Of a DNA stretch of 64,000 bases, positions 54,404 to 63,283 are shown piece by piece. Numbering within the stretch: position 1 is the stretch's first letter; the number at the start of each line of letters is the position of its first letter. The position numbers and the translations under genes were made by a program. Source of the stretch: Sphingomonas telluris (GTDB taxonomy: Bacteria > Pseudomonadota > Alphaproteobacteria > Sphingomonadales > Sphingomonadaceae); NCBI RefSeq assembly GCF_022568775.1, contig NZ_JAKZHW010000001.1, positions 2,086,281 through 2,150,280 on the forward strand. The letters are read 5' to 3'. The notes under the pieces are model-generated. The model made no database searches. It was not told the origin of the DNA and saw only the letters and a program-made list of their open reading frames with translations.

Positions 54404-54625
54404 GTGACTAAGCAACGTTTTGCAGTTGAATTCGATCGCCGCACTGTCGGCATCGCCGTTCGCGTTGGCGGCGGCTTCATCTTCTATGCGTCCGACGACG
54501 CCTTTCGCCAGATGGATGGCCGCATCTTCCGCCGGGCGCGCGCCATCGAGCGCGAGCTCGAGCGGTGCGCCCAGAAGACGATGCGGGCCAGGGTCCGCGC
54601 CGCGCGCGGATTATTGCCCGCCTGA
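54404..54625 (+). CDS. small basic protein, hypothetical
   Basis: A 73-residue Arg-rich protein starting at GTG with GGAG nine bases upstream. The first half looks like a short beta sheet (RFAVEFDRRTVGIAVRVGGGF), the second an amphipathic basic helix. No named family. It lies 40 bases before the next small gene. Confidence 0.5.
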   Translation: MTKQRFAVEFDRRTVGIAVRVGGGFIFYASDDAFRQMDGRIFRRARAIERELERCAQKTMRARVRAARGLLPA

Positions 54626-54665
54626 AATCGGGCCACGCGAGATCAACCAATTTTCGGAGCAAACA

Positions 54666-54980
54666 ATGACCTATCTCACCCAATCGGCGGGCAATCCACA
54701 CCCATATCGAACCGATCGACAGCAAGTCGCCGACGTGCTGATGCGATATCCATCGGTCAGCTCAAGGGAAGTCGAGCAAGTAATCCGGTTCCTTCAGACG
54801 GGCCGCCACCTCGATATTGGCCTGCTGACGAGCGACGAACGCATTCGACGGAACCTCGATCACTTCATGGAAGACCATAAGGAGCGCTTCCGAGTGAAGT
54901 GGCACGAGGTCGCAACAGTCACGATCATGTTGATCCTGATGCTCGCCAGCCTTTGGTTGCTGGGCGCCGCACTCAGCTAG
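54666..54980 (+). CDS. small tail-anchored membrane protein
   Basis: A 104-residue protein. A soluble helical part (RTDRQQVADVLMRYPSVSSRE) is followed by one C-terminal membrane helix (ATVTIMLILMLASLWLLGAAL). CGGAG is seven bases before the ATG. The N-terminal helices resemble an acyl-carrier-like or winged-helix unit only vaguely. Function unknown. Confidence 0.62.
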   Translation: MTYLTQSAGNPHPYRTDRQQVADVLMRYPSVSSREVEQVIRFLQTGRHLDIGLLTSDERIRRNLDHFMEDHKERFRVKWHEVATVTIMLILMLASLWLLGAALS

Positions 54981-55018
54981 GCCGCAACAAACTGCCAAAT
55001 GATCACAAGGATAAGAAA

Positions 55019-55441
55019 ATGACCAATGCTTCAGCGAAGGAGCATCGACCGCCAATCCACCTGCTCGCAGCGGAATCCGACATGGTTGCAGACATGGCGC
55101 TGGTTGCCGAACATCGTCAGCCCGTCGTTACGGCTATGTTGCTCGAAGAGATCGAACGCGCGGAGTTGCACGATCCCGACACGATGCCGCCCGGGCACGT
55201 TCGCCTGAACTCACACGTGACCTTCATCGATGAAAAGACGGAGGAGTTGCGCGAAGTCCAGATCGTGCTTCCCGCCGACGCGAATATCGAAAAGGGACGG
55301 ATATCGATCCTGACGCCAATGGGCGCAGCGCTGTACGGGCTGGGCGAAGGGCACACGATTCGTTGGCCCGACTTGTTCGGCAATTACCGCCCGATCCGCA
55401 TAGTCCGGGTCAAAGAGGCTGGGACGACTGCCGACGCCTGA
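55019..55441 (+). CDS. Rnk/GreA-C-like protein
   Basis: A 140-residue protein with the C-terminal FKBP-like domain of GreA/GreB/Rnk: NSHVTFIDEKTEELREVQIVLP followed by SILTPMGAALYGLGEGHTI. The coiled-coil of GreA is missing, as in Rnk, the nucleoside-diphosphate-kinase regulator that binds RNA polymerase. A possible terminator stem without U-tract (AGGCCCGG / CCGGGCCT, 55512-55538) lies downstream. Confidence 0.78.
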   Translation: MTNASAKEHRPPIHLLAAESDMVADMALVAEHRQPVVTAMLLEEIERAELHDPDTMPPGHVRLNSHVTFIDEKTEELREVQIVLPADANIEKGRISILTPMGAALYGLGEGHTIRWPDLFGNYRPIRIVRVKEAGTTADA

Positions 55442-55610
55442 TGCCACCGCCGTCAGATGTTCGACTGGTCCGCCGGAACACCCGCGGGCAAGGTCGCAGC
55501 GTCTTCGGCATAGGCCCGGGCCGGTTCAGTCCGGGCCTCCAGGCCGTAGCAAGTCTTGGAGACCGAACCCAACGAATAGCCGATTGGCACGCGGGAAGAG
55601 GAGAGTTGCA

Positions 55611-55822
55611 TTGGCCCGTTACATTCTGCGCGCTACCGGCGTAGCAGGTCCCGTAGCGTTCCAGGAGCGTCTTACGATTGAAGCTGCTTTAGGAAAGCGC
55701 GGGAGCTGCGTGACGCCCACTTCAGCCATATCGCGATATTCAATGTCCTGACTGGCGTTGAGATTACCGACCTGGAGTCGCTCCTGGTGACGCAAAACGC
55801 ATCCGACGGTCCGCAGAATTAA
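55611..55822 (+). pseudogene. frameshifted small gene
   Basis: TTG start with GAGGAGAG five bases upstream opens MARYILRATGVAGPVAFQE, but the frame stops after 46 codons. Shifting by one base near 55696 (ggaaagcgcggg where ggaaaggcgcggg would restore it) continues as ARELRDAHFSHIAIFNVLTG and ends at TAA 55822. The restored product would be 70 residues. The shifted tail has clear protein-like composition, so a single-base deletion, real or sequencing, is the simplest reading. Confidence 0.5.
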
Positions 55823-55854
55823 TTCTGTCGGAAACAAGGCTCGCTATTGGCCCA

Positions 55855-56040
55855 CTAACTGGCGCTAGGACCGGAAGCCCGTTCCGCTTTCAGCCTGGCA
55901 AGGTCAGCCTCGCCTTCTTCTGCCATCCGCGCCAACTCGAAAGCGACGGCACGATCCGTCGTTGAGCGCGATAGCCGTCGACAGAGTTCGATCCGGTCCT
56001 GCATGTGTTTCAGTGGGTCTTCGTCGCCAAACTCGTACAT
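55855..56040 (-). CDS. small acidic helical protein, hypothetical
   Basis: A 61-residue protein (69 if TTG 56064 is used) with the helical stretch MQDRIELCRRLSRSTTD and ARMAEEGEADLARLKAE. I recall similar short proteins in other sphingomonads but no function. No clear ribosome site. Confidence 0.5.
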   Translation of the reverse strand: MYEFGDEDPLKHMQDRIELCRRLSRSTTDRAVAFELARMAEEGEADLARLKAERASGPSAS

Positions 56041-56309
56041 TCCAGGGTCGATAATCCGATACAAGCGACGTGGGAAATGATCCTCGTGGCTAAATTAACT
56101 ACGGCTTTAGACCGAATATCGCATTCAACGGTCTCCCTCCTTTAGACGCCTGCTTTTGCCGCCTGCGACAGAGGCCACTCGCTCTGAGTCCCACGGACCC
56201 ACGAGCTTCCATACTCGTTCAGATTGCCTGATACATGTTAGAGGTACCGAGGGCGTGTATTTCGCGGGCGCGCATCTGTCCCGACCGCCCTGAGAACGAG
56301 AGGAACCTG

Positions 56310-57326
56310 GTGAGTTCAGCAATCAGCGAGGCACTCGCAAGGGCAGCAGATCAGATATCCTTCCAACAGCTCGCCGACGCCATGCCTCAAATGGTTTGGT
56401 CGACGCAGCCGGACGGCGCACACGATTATTACAATGCGCAATGGTATGCCTTTACCGGTGCTCCGGAGGGATCGACCGATGGCGAGGGCTGGAACGGCAT
56501 GTTCCATCCGGACGATCAAGAGCGTGCTTGGGCCCGTTGGCGCCATAGCCTGAGGACCGGTGAGCCCTACGAGATTGAATATCGCCTTCGGCACCACAGT
56601 GGTGAATACCGGTGGACACTCGGAAGAGCGCTTCCAGTGCGGGACAACGATGGGCACATTGTCCGTTGGGTCGGCACTTGCACCGACATCCATGAGCAGA
56701 AGCAAATCGGTCAGCAAAACGAGATTTTGAGCCGCGAACTGAGCCACAGGATCAAGAACATCTTTGCAGTCGTAAACGGTCTGATCGGTCTCTCGGCCCG
56801 ACAGTTTCCGGACATGAAATCCTTTGCTCGGCAAATGCAGGCGCGCGTCGCTGCACTGGGGCGAGCGCATGACTACGTTCGCCCTCACAGCGAGGACAGC
56901 GCACGGCACGAGGGCCCGTCGACCCTGCACGCATTGTTGACAGAGTTGCTTCTGCCCTACCCCGCGTTGGACGAAGGACGATTGACGATCAGTGGCGATG
57001 ATATTTCGGTCGACGATCGATCCGCGACTCCCATCGGCCTCGTCTTCCATGAACTCGCGACGAACTCCGCCAAGTATGGCGCGCTGTCCACGCCCGTAGG
57101 AACAGTTCGCCTCGTGTCGTCAATTCAAGACGGGAGAATTCGGCTCAGTTGGGAGGAGTTAGGTGGCCCGCCAATCCTGCAGGAGCCCGATCTCCAAGGC
57201 TTTGGAACGCGTTTGACGGACATCAGCGTCTTTCAGCAGCTGGGCGGGGAGCTTGTAAGAGACTGGCGCACCGAGGGCTTGGTCGTCGCGATCGATTTAC
57301 CGGCCGCGGCGCTTAGCCGTTCCTGA
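56310..57326 (+). CDS. PAS-domain HWE-family sensor histidine kinase
   Basis: A soluble kinase of 338 residues. A PAS domain (about 18-130; PQMVWSTQPDGAHDYYN, FHPDDQERAW) precedes an HWE-type core with phosphorylated His146 in RELSHRIKNIFAVV, the FHELATNSAKYG N-box and LSWEELGGP, the WxE signature. The GTG start follows AGAGGA by five bases; an ATG 75 bases upstream is less likely. It is convergent with a single-domain receiver. HWE kinases often feed the general stress response or light sensing in this group. Confidence 0.88.
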   Translation: MSSAISEALARAADQISFQQLADAMPQMVWSTQPDGAHDYYNAQWYAFTGAPEGSTDGEGWNGMFHPDDQERAWARWRHSLRTGEPYEIEYRLRHHSGEYRWTLGRALPVRDNDGHIVRWVGTCTDIHEQKQIGQQNEILSRELSHRIKNIFAVVNGLIGLSARQFPDMKSFARQMQARVAALGRAHDYVRPHSEDSARHEGPSTLHALLTELLLPYPALDEGRLTISGDDISVDDRSATPIGLVFHELATNSAKYGALSTPVGTVRLVSSIQDGRIRLSWEELGGPPILQEPDLQGFGTRLTDISVFQQLGGELVRDWRTEGLVVAIDLPAAALSRS

Positions 57327-57716
57327 TCAGTGGAAGCAGCGTAGAGAAGGCGGCGCTTCCTCGGCCTTGCTGAGAGCAAACGCGACCGCCGACGTCAGGC
57401 TGGATTCGTTTGTGGGCTTAGTGAGGACACCAATCGTGCCAGCGATCCCGTCGCCAAGCAGCCGAGGGTTGGCCGTCACAAACAACACTTTGGCGCGATG
57501 CTCGTTGGCTAAGCGCCGGCCGATCTCCGGCCCTGTCAGACCGTCGCGCAAGTTGAGGTCGACCAGAGCGAGGTCGACGTTCCGGCCGGCGAAAGCCAAG
57601 GCACCCTCTAGGTCAGCCGCGATTCCAACGACTTCATAGCCGCGCTCTTCGAGAATGCTTTCCATTTCGAGTGCGACAAGAACTTCGTCTTCGACGATGA
57701 GGATTGAATCAGCCAT
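57327..57716 (-). CDS. single-domain response regulator
   Basis: A 129-residue receiver domain alone: acidic pair in LIVEDEVLVALEME, phospho-acceptor Asp53 in LALVDLNLRDG, and conserved lysine in GVLTKPTNE. There is no output domain. Its stop directly abuts that of the HWE kinase gene (tga|tca). Single receivers beside HWE kinases commonly act as phosphate sinks or relays. Confidence 0.9.
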   Translation of the reverse strand: MADSILIVEDEVLVALEMESILEERGYEVVGIAADLEGALAFAGRNVDLALVDLNLRDGLTGPEIGRRLANEHRAKVLFVTANPRLLGDGIAGTIGVLTKPTNESSLTSAVAFALSKAEEAPPSLRCFH

Positions 57717-58076
57717 ACGCGAGCAACTATCCTCAACATGCCGGGTTCCGGCGCTTTTCATGCGATCGCTGCTGCTGCGTACATTACCAGGCGAAGTGAA
57801 CGGCGCGGTGCTCCAGTACCCGCGCCGTTGGCGGAGGCTAGTGGGAGCTTTCGACCCATTCCTGCCATTAGAGCTGCGCGGCTAGGGACAGGCGCGAAAC
57901 GGCCGGAACGCCCTGTTGAACAGTCCGGGGGGCCCCCGCAGGCCGCCCTGGGGGCAGTACGCGCCTGCAGGATGCCCCCCGCCATGCGTGGCAAAACTCA
58001 ACGGCGGCCCCGATTTTCTAACCGTGGCGAAGCTCGGCAGCTTTCCTCCATTGGAACCTTCGAGGCCGGGGACCGC
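57717..58076. other. 360-base gap with GC-rich inverted repeats
   Basis: No acceptable gene. It holds repeat copy 2 (57839-57870), a GC-rich hairpin GGGGGCA / TGCCCCC (57950-57956, 57973-57979), and near 58036 a decayed half-copy of the dispersed repeat (ggcagctttcctcca). Confidence 0.55.
57839..57870 (+). repeat. dispersed inverted repeat, copy 2
   Basis: Arms TAGTGGGAG and CTGCCATTA around ctttcgacccattc, upstream of the single-domain receiver gene. Confidence 0.85.
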
Positions 58077-58865
58077 CTAGCGCTCCATCCGGTACAGCAA
58101 ATTGAGCGTAACGCCTGTTTCCAGCTGACCCGGAGCCACGATGCCCCCATCGCGTTCGGGCGCGGGCGGCGGCGGAGGTGGCGGTGGTGCGGATGCATTC
58201 ATGACTCGTGATCCAGTGACGATTACTTCCGAGCCGCGATAGGAGACACCCTCCTCAACCGAGAGCAGCCGGACGGACGTGAAGCCGTTGTTCCGCGCAT
58301 ACTCGGTCGCTTCCGCCTGGCCCCGCGCCATGGCGCGAATGCGCGCTTCCTTCCTCAATGGAGCAGGATCGGCGATCGAGAAGTTTGGGCCGTAAACAGA
58401 ATCCGCACCAGCCGTCGTGAGGCTATCGAGCAAAGAGGTTAGCGTATCGATGTTGCGCGTCTTGATCTGCACCGAGTTGCTGGCGATGTAGCCGATCAGC
58501 GTCTGGCGTCCCTGACCACCGGGGACATTTTCCCAGCGATAATCCGGCTGCAGCTGAATCCCTTGGGTCTGGACGTCACGCTCGCGGATCCCAGCCGCGC
58601 GAATGGTCGCTAGCAGTTTTTCCGTCTTGGTCTTGTTCGCTGCAACCGCTTGCGTCGCAGTCGGAGCCTTAGCCTGCGTTCCGACCGTCATGCTCGCCTC
58701 GTCGGGAGGGGTTCTCAACGATTCCGCGATATTGACGCGCACCAGAGGAGTGCTCGCCATTTCAGAAATGCTTGCCGTAGGCGCCTGTTGCGCCAACGCG
58801 ATCCCTGGGTGCATCAGCACGGCGAACGACGACACGGTGATTGTTACTAACTTGCGAACTGGCAC
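58077..58865 (-). CDS. SIMPL-domain (DUF541) periplasmic protein
   Basis: A 262-residue exported protein. The GTG start has GGGGGAGAG four bases upstream; a longer frame exists but would include no signal peptide at its front. The signal ends ALAQQAP. The SIMPL domain shows VRVNIAESLRTPPDEASMTVG and IRAAGIRERDVQTQGIQLQP. Near the C-terminus is a poly-Pro tract followed by APERDGG, like the tail of the barrel protein at 44.3 kb. Confidence 0.85.
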   Translation of the reverse strand: MPVRKLVTITVSSFAVLMHPGIALAQQAPTASISEMASTPLVRVNIAESLRTPPDEASMTVGTQAKAPTATQAVAANKTKTEKLLATIRAAGIRERDVQTQGIQLQPDYRWENVPGGQGRQTLIGYIASNSVQIKTRNIDTLTSLLDSLTTAGADSVYGPNFSIADPAPLRKEARIRAMARGQAEATEYARNNGFTSVRLLSVEEGVSYRGSEVIVTGSRVMNASAPPPPPPPPAPERDGGIVAPGQLETGVTLNLLYRMER

Positions 58866-58951
58866 GGTACTCTCCCCCAGACTGCGGTAGAAACGGTCCG
58901 CCCCGATCCTGAGACGCGGGTGTGCTGGAGATCCTTTGAGCAGTTCGAAAT

Positions 58952-58983
58952 TAATGGCAGCTTTCCACCCAAAGCTGCCACTA
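58952..58983 (+). repeat. dispersed inverted repeat, copy 3
   Basis: Arms TAATGGCAG and CTGCCACTA around ctttccacccaaag, in the 279-base divergent gap between the SIMPL gene and the BTAD gene. Confidence 0.85.
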
Positions 58984-59144
58984 GGGAAGACGAGCTCGTG
59001 AAGGTAGCTTTCCCCATCCACCTCTGAACCTAGCCCAGAGGCGGTCCATGACGCCAATCGGCCCAGTGGCTGGCCTGATATTCGCCCGCGAACGCGATTC
59101 TACCCGCAAGGAGCCGTTCTGCTTGGCTGGACCAAAGACGGTGT

Positions 59145-61865
59145 ATGTTGCATGTTAATCGCCTCGAACGGGGGCGTGATCATGCTGGTTTCGTTGGGGA
59201 ATATTTGGCCGTGAACGTCGCCGAGCGGCTTGCGCGCGGCGCATCCGGTTCGGCCATCGTCGCGCGATGTCTTGGCGCGTTCCGTCTCGAAGATCCGTCC
59301 GGCAACTCCGTCCCGATCCGCACTCGCAAGGCGCGCGCCTTGCTTGCCGCCCTTGCGATGCAGGGGCGCGCGATGTCGCGCGACGCGCTCGCCGATCTGC
59401 TGTGGAGCGACCGCGGTGAAGCGCAGGCGCGGTCAAGCCTCCGGCAAACCATTTTCGAGCTGCAGCATCTCCGACCACAGGACGGCTCATTCCTGATCGC
59501 CGGGCGGGAAGAGGCCGCGGTCCGCCGCGAAGTGCTCGTCACGGACCTCGAACTGATCCGGACCGCCGCAGCAACCGGTGATTGGCCGCGCCTGATGACC
59601 CTGCTGGAATCGAGTGACCCCGGACTGCTGACCGACCTCGACGGGCTCGATCCCGAAATGGACGACTGGCTGCGGTTGCAGCGGGCGCATGAGCCTGCGA
59701 GGAGCTTCGGATTTGCTGTCGAAGCCGCGGAGCGTTGCGCAGCGCAGGCAGGCCCGCGTGCGGCGCTGGACCTGGTTTGCGAGATCCTAAGGCTCGATCC
59801 GGTGAGCGAGGAGGCGCGGCGGCTCGCAATGCGTCTGTCGCACGAGGTGGGTGACAAGGTCGCGCTCCATCGCCACTTCACTGCCCTGCGCGACCGCCTT
59901 CGCGATGACTTTGACGCCGAGCCGTCAGAGGAAACGCTCGGCCTGTTCAAGACGCTGTCGAACGGCAACGGCAAGCCCAAGCGGGTTGCCGCGGTGACGG
60001 ACGTTGAACTGGTTTCGCCCGCAAAGCCCAGTCGGTGGGCGCCGGCCATCGCGCGCCTGATTCTGCTCGTGGCCCTCATCGCGTTTGCCCTGACATTGTT
60101 CCTGCGCAGTCCCCAGGGCCCAGCGGACCGCGTGGTGGTCGCGGTGCTGCCGTTCGACCAGCAGCCTTCTGATCGCAGCTTCCTGGCCGAAGGTCTGTGG
60201 GAACAGACACGTGGCGCCCTGACGCGCAACAGGTCGATCCAAGTGCTCGGTCGGACGACGACCGAAGCGATGGCGCGCCAGCACCTTGCGCCCGACGAAT
60301 ATCGCAAGCGTTTCGGTATCACTCACATCCTGGAGGGCAGCGTCCGGCGCAGCGGCGACGAGCTGCTGGTCTCCGTGACCCTCTCCCGCACCAAGGATGG
60401 TGTCGCCGTCTGGCAAGATGCGTTCCGCGGCCGCATGGGCCAACCATTCGCGCTGCAGGACGCCATTGCGAACGGAATAGAAGGCAAGCTTCGCGCTCGG
60501 CTTTCGCCTGGGGGAGGGCGGCGGGCCGACCAAATAGCCACGACGCCTCAGGTCTACGCGCTGTACAGCGAGGCGCGGCGCCTGATCGGCACTAGAGAGC
60601 GCGCCAACTTCAAGAGGGCGGAAGCGCTTCTGCGCGACGCCGTCCGACAGGACCCGAACTATGCGCCGGCCTGGTCTCTGCTGGGTGCGGCCATCCAGTT
60701 CAACGGACGGATCGCGATCGCGGATTCGAAAGCTGGTGCGGAGGCAGAGGCTGCCGTCCGAAAGGCGCTGGCGATGGCGCCGAACTTCGCTCCGGCGCAC
60801 GCCACTCTCGCACTGCTCCAGGGCGAAGGGTCTCCGGAGGCAGAACCGCAGCTTCGACGCGCCGTGGCGCTCGATCCCAGCTACTCCGAGGCTTGGAGCT
60901 GGCTAGGTAATTCGCTCTACGCGCAGGGCCGGCACCGCGAGGCAATGCAGGCGTATGGGCGCGCTCTCGAGCTCGATCCCCTGTTGATACCGGCCGTGGT
61001 GAATTACGCGATGACCGCGGCTGAGCTGGGTGACCACGCAACAACCGAGCGGCTGGCGCGGAAAGTCGCGGCGGCCGGAGCCAGCCCGGAGCTGATCGTT
61101 AGCCTGAGAGCGTCCGACGCGTACATTCGCCGGGACTATTCCGCCGCGCTGAAGCTGCTTGCCGAACGGGGCAGGGACGCGAGCGGCCATCCGAAGCGCC
61201 TTCTGTGGGGCGACTGGTTCGAGAGCCTGACCGGAATCGGCTATTACGACGCGCTCCACCTGATCACCGGGTGCCCGGACTGGTATGCACCATTGGTCAG
61301 GGGTCAGCGTCTTCCGCCGACCGTCTTCGAAGGGAAGCCGGTCGCGCCCGAAGAGTTCTGGACGTCGGAGTTCTTTTCTGCGCCGGCTGCCCGGGCGATG
61401 ATCCTTCACGGCCGCAGCTCCGACCTGGTCCGACTTTATCGCGCAGGTTTCCGGAACGCGGACGATTTCATAACCCGGTCGGAGCGCCGCGCGCTATTCC
61501 CCGTGCTGGCCTCGGATATCGCCGTAGCTCTACAAGCCGAGGGGCAGGAGGATGAAGCGCGCTACTTGCTCGACTCGGCCGCGACGCGCCTGGAGATGGT
61601 CCTCAAGAGGACGCCGCTCGCAGACGCCACCGGTCAGCTTGCTATGATTCGGGCCGTCCAGGGCGATCGGGCACAGTCGGTAACACTCCTGAACAAAGGG
61701 ATCGACCGGGAGTGGCTGCCGAACGGCCGCGACGTGGCACTCGACCTGGCGCAGGAGCCCGCATTCGAGGGGCTTCAAGGCGATCCGGGGTTCGAGGCCG
61801 CCCGCAAGCGCATCCTGGATCATATCGCGGAGGAAAGGGCGGAGCTCGGACCGTTGAAAGTCTGA
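59145..61865 (+). CDS. BTAD-type regulator fused to membrane anchor, VLPF domain and TPRs
   Basis: A 906-residue multidomain protein. An N-terminal SARP-like winged helix and bacterial transcriptional activator domain span about 38-275 (RKARALLAALAMQGRAMSRD). One membrane helix lies at about 301-320. A TolB-N/FlgO-like module begins AVLPFDQQPSDRSF and contains FLAEGLWEQTRGALTR. TPR repeats follow (from about 440, e.g. YAPAWSLLGAAIQFNGR). The layout is CadC-like: DNA-binding head inside, sensor outside. ATG 59145 has a weak ribosome site, GTG 59211 is an alternative. The TIR protein at 63.3 kb carries the same VLPF module. Confidence 0.82.
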   Translation: MLHVNRLERGRDHAGFVGEYLAVNVAERLARGASGSAIVARCLGAFRLEDPSGNSVPIRTRKARALLAALAMQGRAMSRDALADLLWSDRGEAQARSSLRQTIFELQHLRPQDGSFLIAGREEAAVRREVLVTDLELIRTAAATGDWPRLMTLLESSDPGLLTDLDGLDPEMDDWLRLQRAHEPARSFGFAVEAAERCAAQAGPRAALDLVCEILRLDPVSEEARRLAMRLSHEVGDKVALHRHFTALRDRLRDDFDAEPSEETLGLFKTLSNGNGKPKRVAAVTDVELVSPAKPSRWAPAIARLILLVALIAFALTLFLRSPQGPADRVVVAVLPFDQQPSDRSFLAEGLWEQTRGALTRNRSIQVLGRTTTEAMARQHLAPDEYRKRFGITHILEGSVRRSGDELLVSVTLSRTKDGVAVWQDAFRGRMGQPFALQDAIANGIEGKLRARLSPGGGRRADQIATTPQVYALYSEARRLIGTRERANFKRAEALLRDAVRQDPNYAPAWSLLGAAIQFNGRIAIADSKAGAEAEAAVRKALAMAPNFAPAHATLALLQGEGSPEAEPQLRRAVALDPSYSEAWSWLGNSLYAQGRHREAMQAYGRALELDPLLIPAVVNYAMTAAELGDHATTERLARKVAAAGASPELIVSLRASDAYIRRDYSAALKLLAERGRDASGHPKRLLWGDWFESLTGIGYYDALHLITGCPDWYAPLVRGQRLPPTVFEGKPVAPEEFWTSEFFSAPAARAMILHGRSSDLVRLYRAGFRNADDFITRSERRALFPVLASDIAVALQAEGQEDEARYLLDSAATRLEMVLKRTPLADATGQLAMIRAVQGDRAQSVTLLNKGIDREWLPNGRDVALDLAQEPAFEGLQGDPGFEAARKRILDHIAEERAELGPLKV

Positions 61866-61888
61866 GCCCCGCCCGGCCCCCAAGAAAG

Positions 61889-62812
61889 CTAGTGGCCGTT
61901 CTTCGACCGGGTCGACGTGTATATGTCGGCGGAGCCTTCGCCGGGCCTCGTGGACCCGAACATCAGCCGCGTGCCGTCCCACGAAAGCGACGCGCGCGTA
62001 TCGTTGCCCGAGCTGCTGATGCCGTTTTCCAAGTGCACGGCCGTGCCCCACGCGTCGTAGACCGACGTCCGGGTGGATGACCAAATGTCGGGGCCGCCGA
62101 GCGTGCCGGTGCGCGTAGAATCCCAAACGATCTCCAGCCCGTCATGGCGCACATTCGGACGCGCATCGCTGGCGGAGCTGTGGACGCCGCCTTGGGCCAT
62201 CTGCGCCGGGCCGAGGTCCACGCTGTAGAAGATCTGTTGGCGCGGCGCTCCGACGCGGGTGCTGGAGAAATAGAGATATTCATGTCCGTCCGCCTCGAAC
62301 CAAGACGGACTCCACTCCTCGTAAGGGCTGTTGATCGCGTCGGCGCCGCGGGGCAGCGCCTGGGGAGTCCCGAAGCCTTTGTTCGGCAGGTCCTTGACGA
62401 CATAGATGTCCGTGTCAGTCGCGCTTAGCCGGCGGACGAAAAAGAAGCGGTTACCGCGGGCCGGTGAAGGGCAGAATTCGTCCGCGGCCGTGTTGATTTT
62501 CGGCCCGGCGTTAACAGGCGTTCCCCAGCCGGCGCCGCTGCGGGGCGCAATCCAGATGTCAAGCCCGCCATATCCCCCGGGTCGATTGGAAGCCATGTAG
62601 AGGCTGCCATCGTACGGATTGAGGATTGGGCAGCCGTCGTTCGATGGAGTGTTCACGGACGTGCTCGATCCGGGCAGCGATTCCGCGCTGACGGGCGCGC
62701 TCCAGTCGCCATATTCCGCCGCGACTGCGACTCCGCCCATTGCGACCGCTATCGATCCACACACCAGCCCGGCACGGATCGACGGCGGGCGCCACCAAAC
62801 ATCCTTACGCAT
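61889..62812 (-). CDS. PD40 beta-propeller protein, secreted
   Basis: A 307-residue exported protein with a signal ending GVAVAAE and several WD40-like/PD40 blades, each with SNRPGG, SSTR or GSTRPG turns (LYMASNRPGGYGGLDIWIAP, LMFGSTRPGEGSADIY). The ATG at 62812 is set eight bases after AGGGAG; the ATG two codons earlier is too close to it. It is convergent with the BTAD gene. Such TolB-like propellers bind proteins or glycans; the role here is open. Confidence 0.82.
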   Translation of the reverse strand: MRKDVWWRPPSIRAGLVCGSIAVAMGGVAVAAEYGDWSAPVSAESLPGSSTSVNTPSNDGCPILNPYDGSLYMASNRPGGYGGLDIWIAPRSGAGWGTPVNAGPKINTAADEFCPSPARGNRFFFVRRLSATDTDIYVVKDLPNKGFGTPQALPRGADAINSPYEEWSPSWFEADGHEYLYFSSTRVGAPRQQIFYSVDLGPAQMAQGGVHSSASDARPNVRHDGLEIVWDSTRTGTLGGPDIWSSTRTSVYDAWGTAVHLENGISSSGNDTRASLSWDGTRLMFGSTRPGEGSADIYTSTRSKNGH

Positions 62813-62818
62813 GCTCAT

Positions 62819-63283
62819 TTCTCCCTATCGGCTTCGCGCAGCGAGCGCGTGCAAAAAGGATGGGCGGACCTCCGTTCGCTCGGCGTAACCGCGGCGTTAG
62901 CCCGCCGTTAAATCTGCTTCAGAAGGCGAAGCCACCGCTCCCAATCCGGCCCCGCAGGCTCTACACGAGTCAAGCTGCCGCAGAGACTAACCAGTGAAGC
63001 GATTCCGTCGAAGGGAGTGACCATTCCTAGCGGAGGAGCGCTAAAGGCAGGCCGATCTACTCCTGCGATTACGACTAGATGGCATGTGCGCAGCTCGCGC
63101 CAGCCTCGTTATGTCCCGAATGCCGTCGAACGGTTCCATCAGAGCATGTTGCACCGCCTGTGGCAGCTTTCCACCCGTTCCTGCCACTAGCCCGTCAAGC
63201 ATCATGGACGCTATCCACTGCTGACTTGAAATCGAAATATTGCTCGCAATAGTCATGTAGCCGACACATCGTCCGGGGGCACG
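62819..63283. other. 465-base gap without a convincing gene
   Basis: Divergent region between the PD40 and TIR genes. It contains repeat copy 4. A 71-codon minus-strand frame at 63041-63256 runs straight through that repeat and has no ribosome site, so it is rejected. Confidence 0.55.
63158..63189 (+). repeat. dispersed inverted repeat, copy 4
   Basis: Arms CTGTGGCAG and CTGCCACTA around ctttccacccgttc, 94 bases before the TIR gene. Confidence 0.85.

Noticed and set aside
63041..63256. 71-codon minus-strand frame
   Set aside because: It runs through an inverted repeat copy and has no ribosome site or protein-like pattern.
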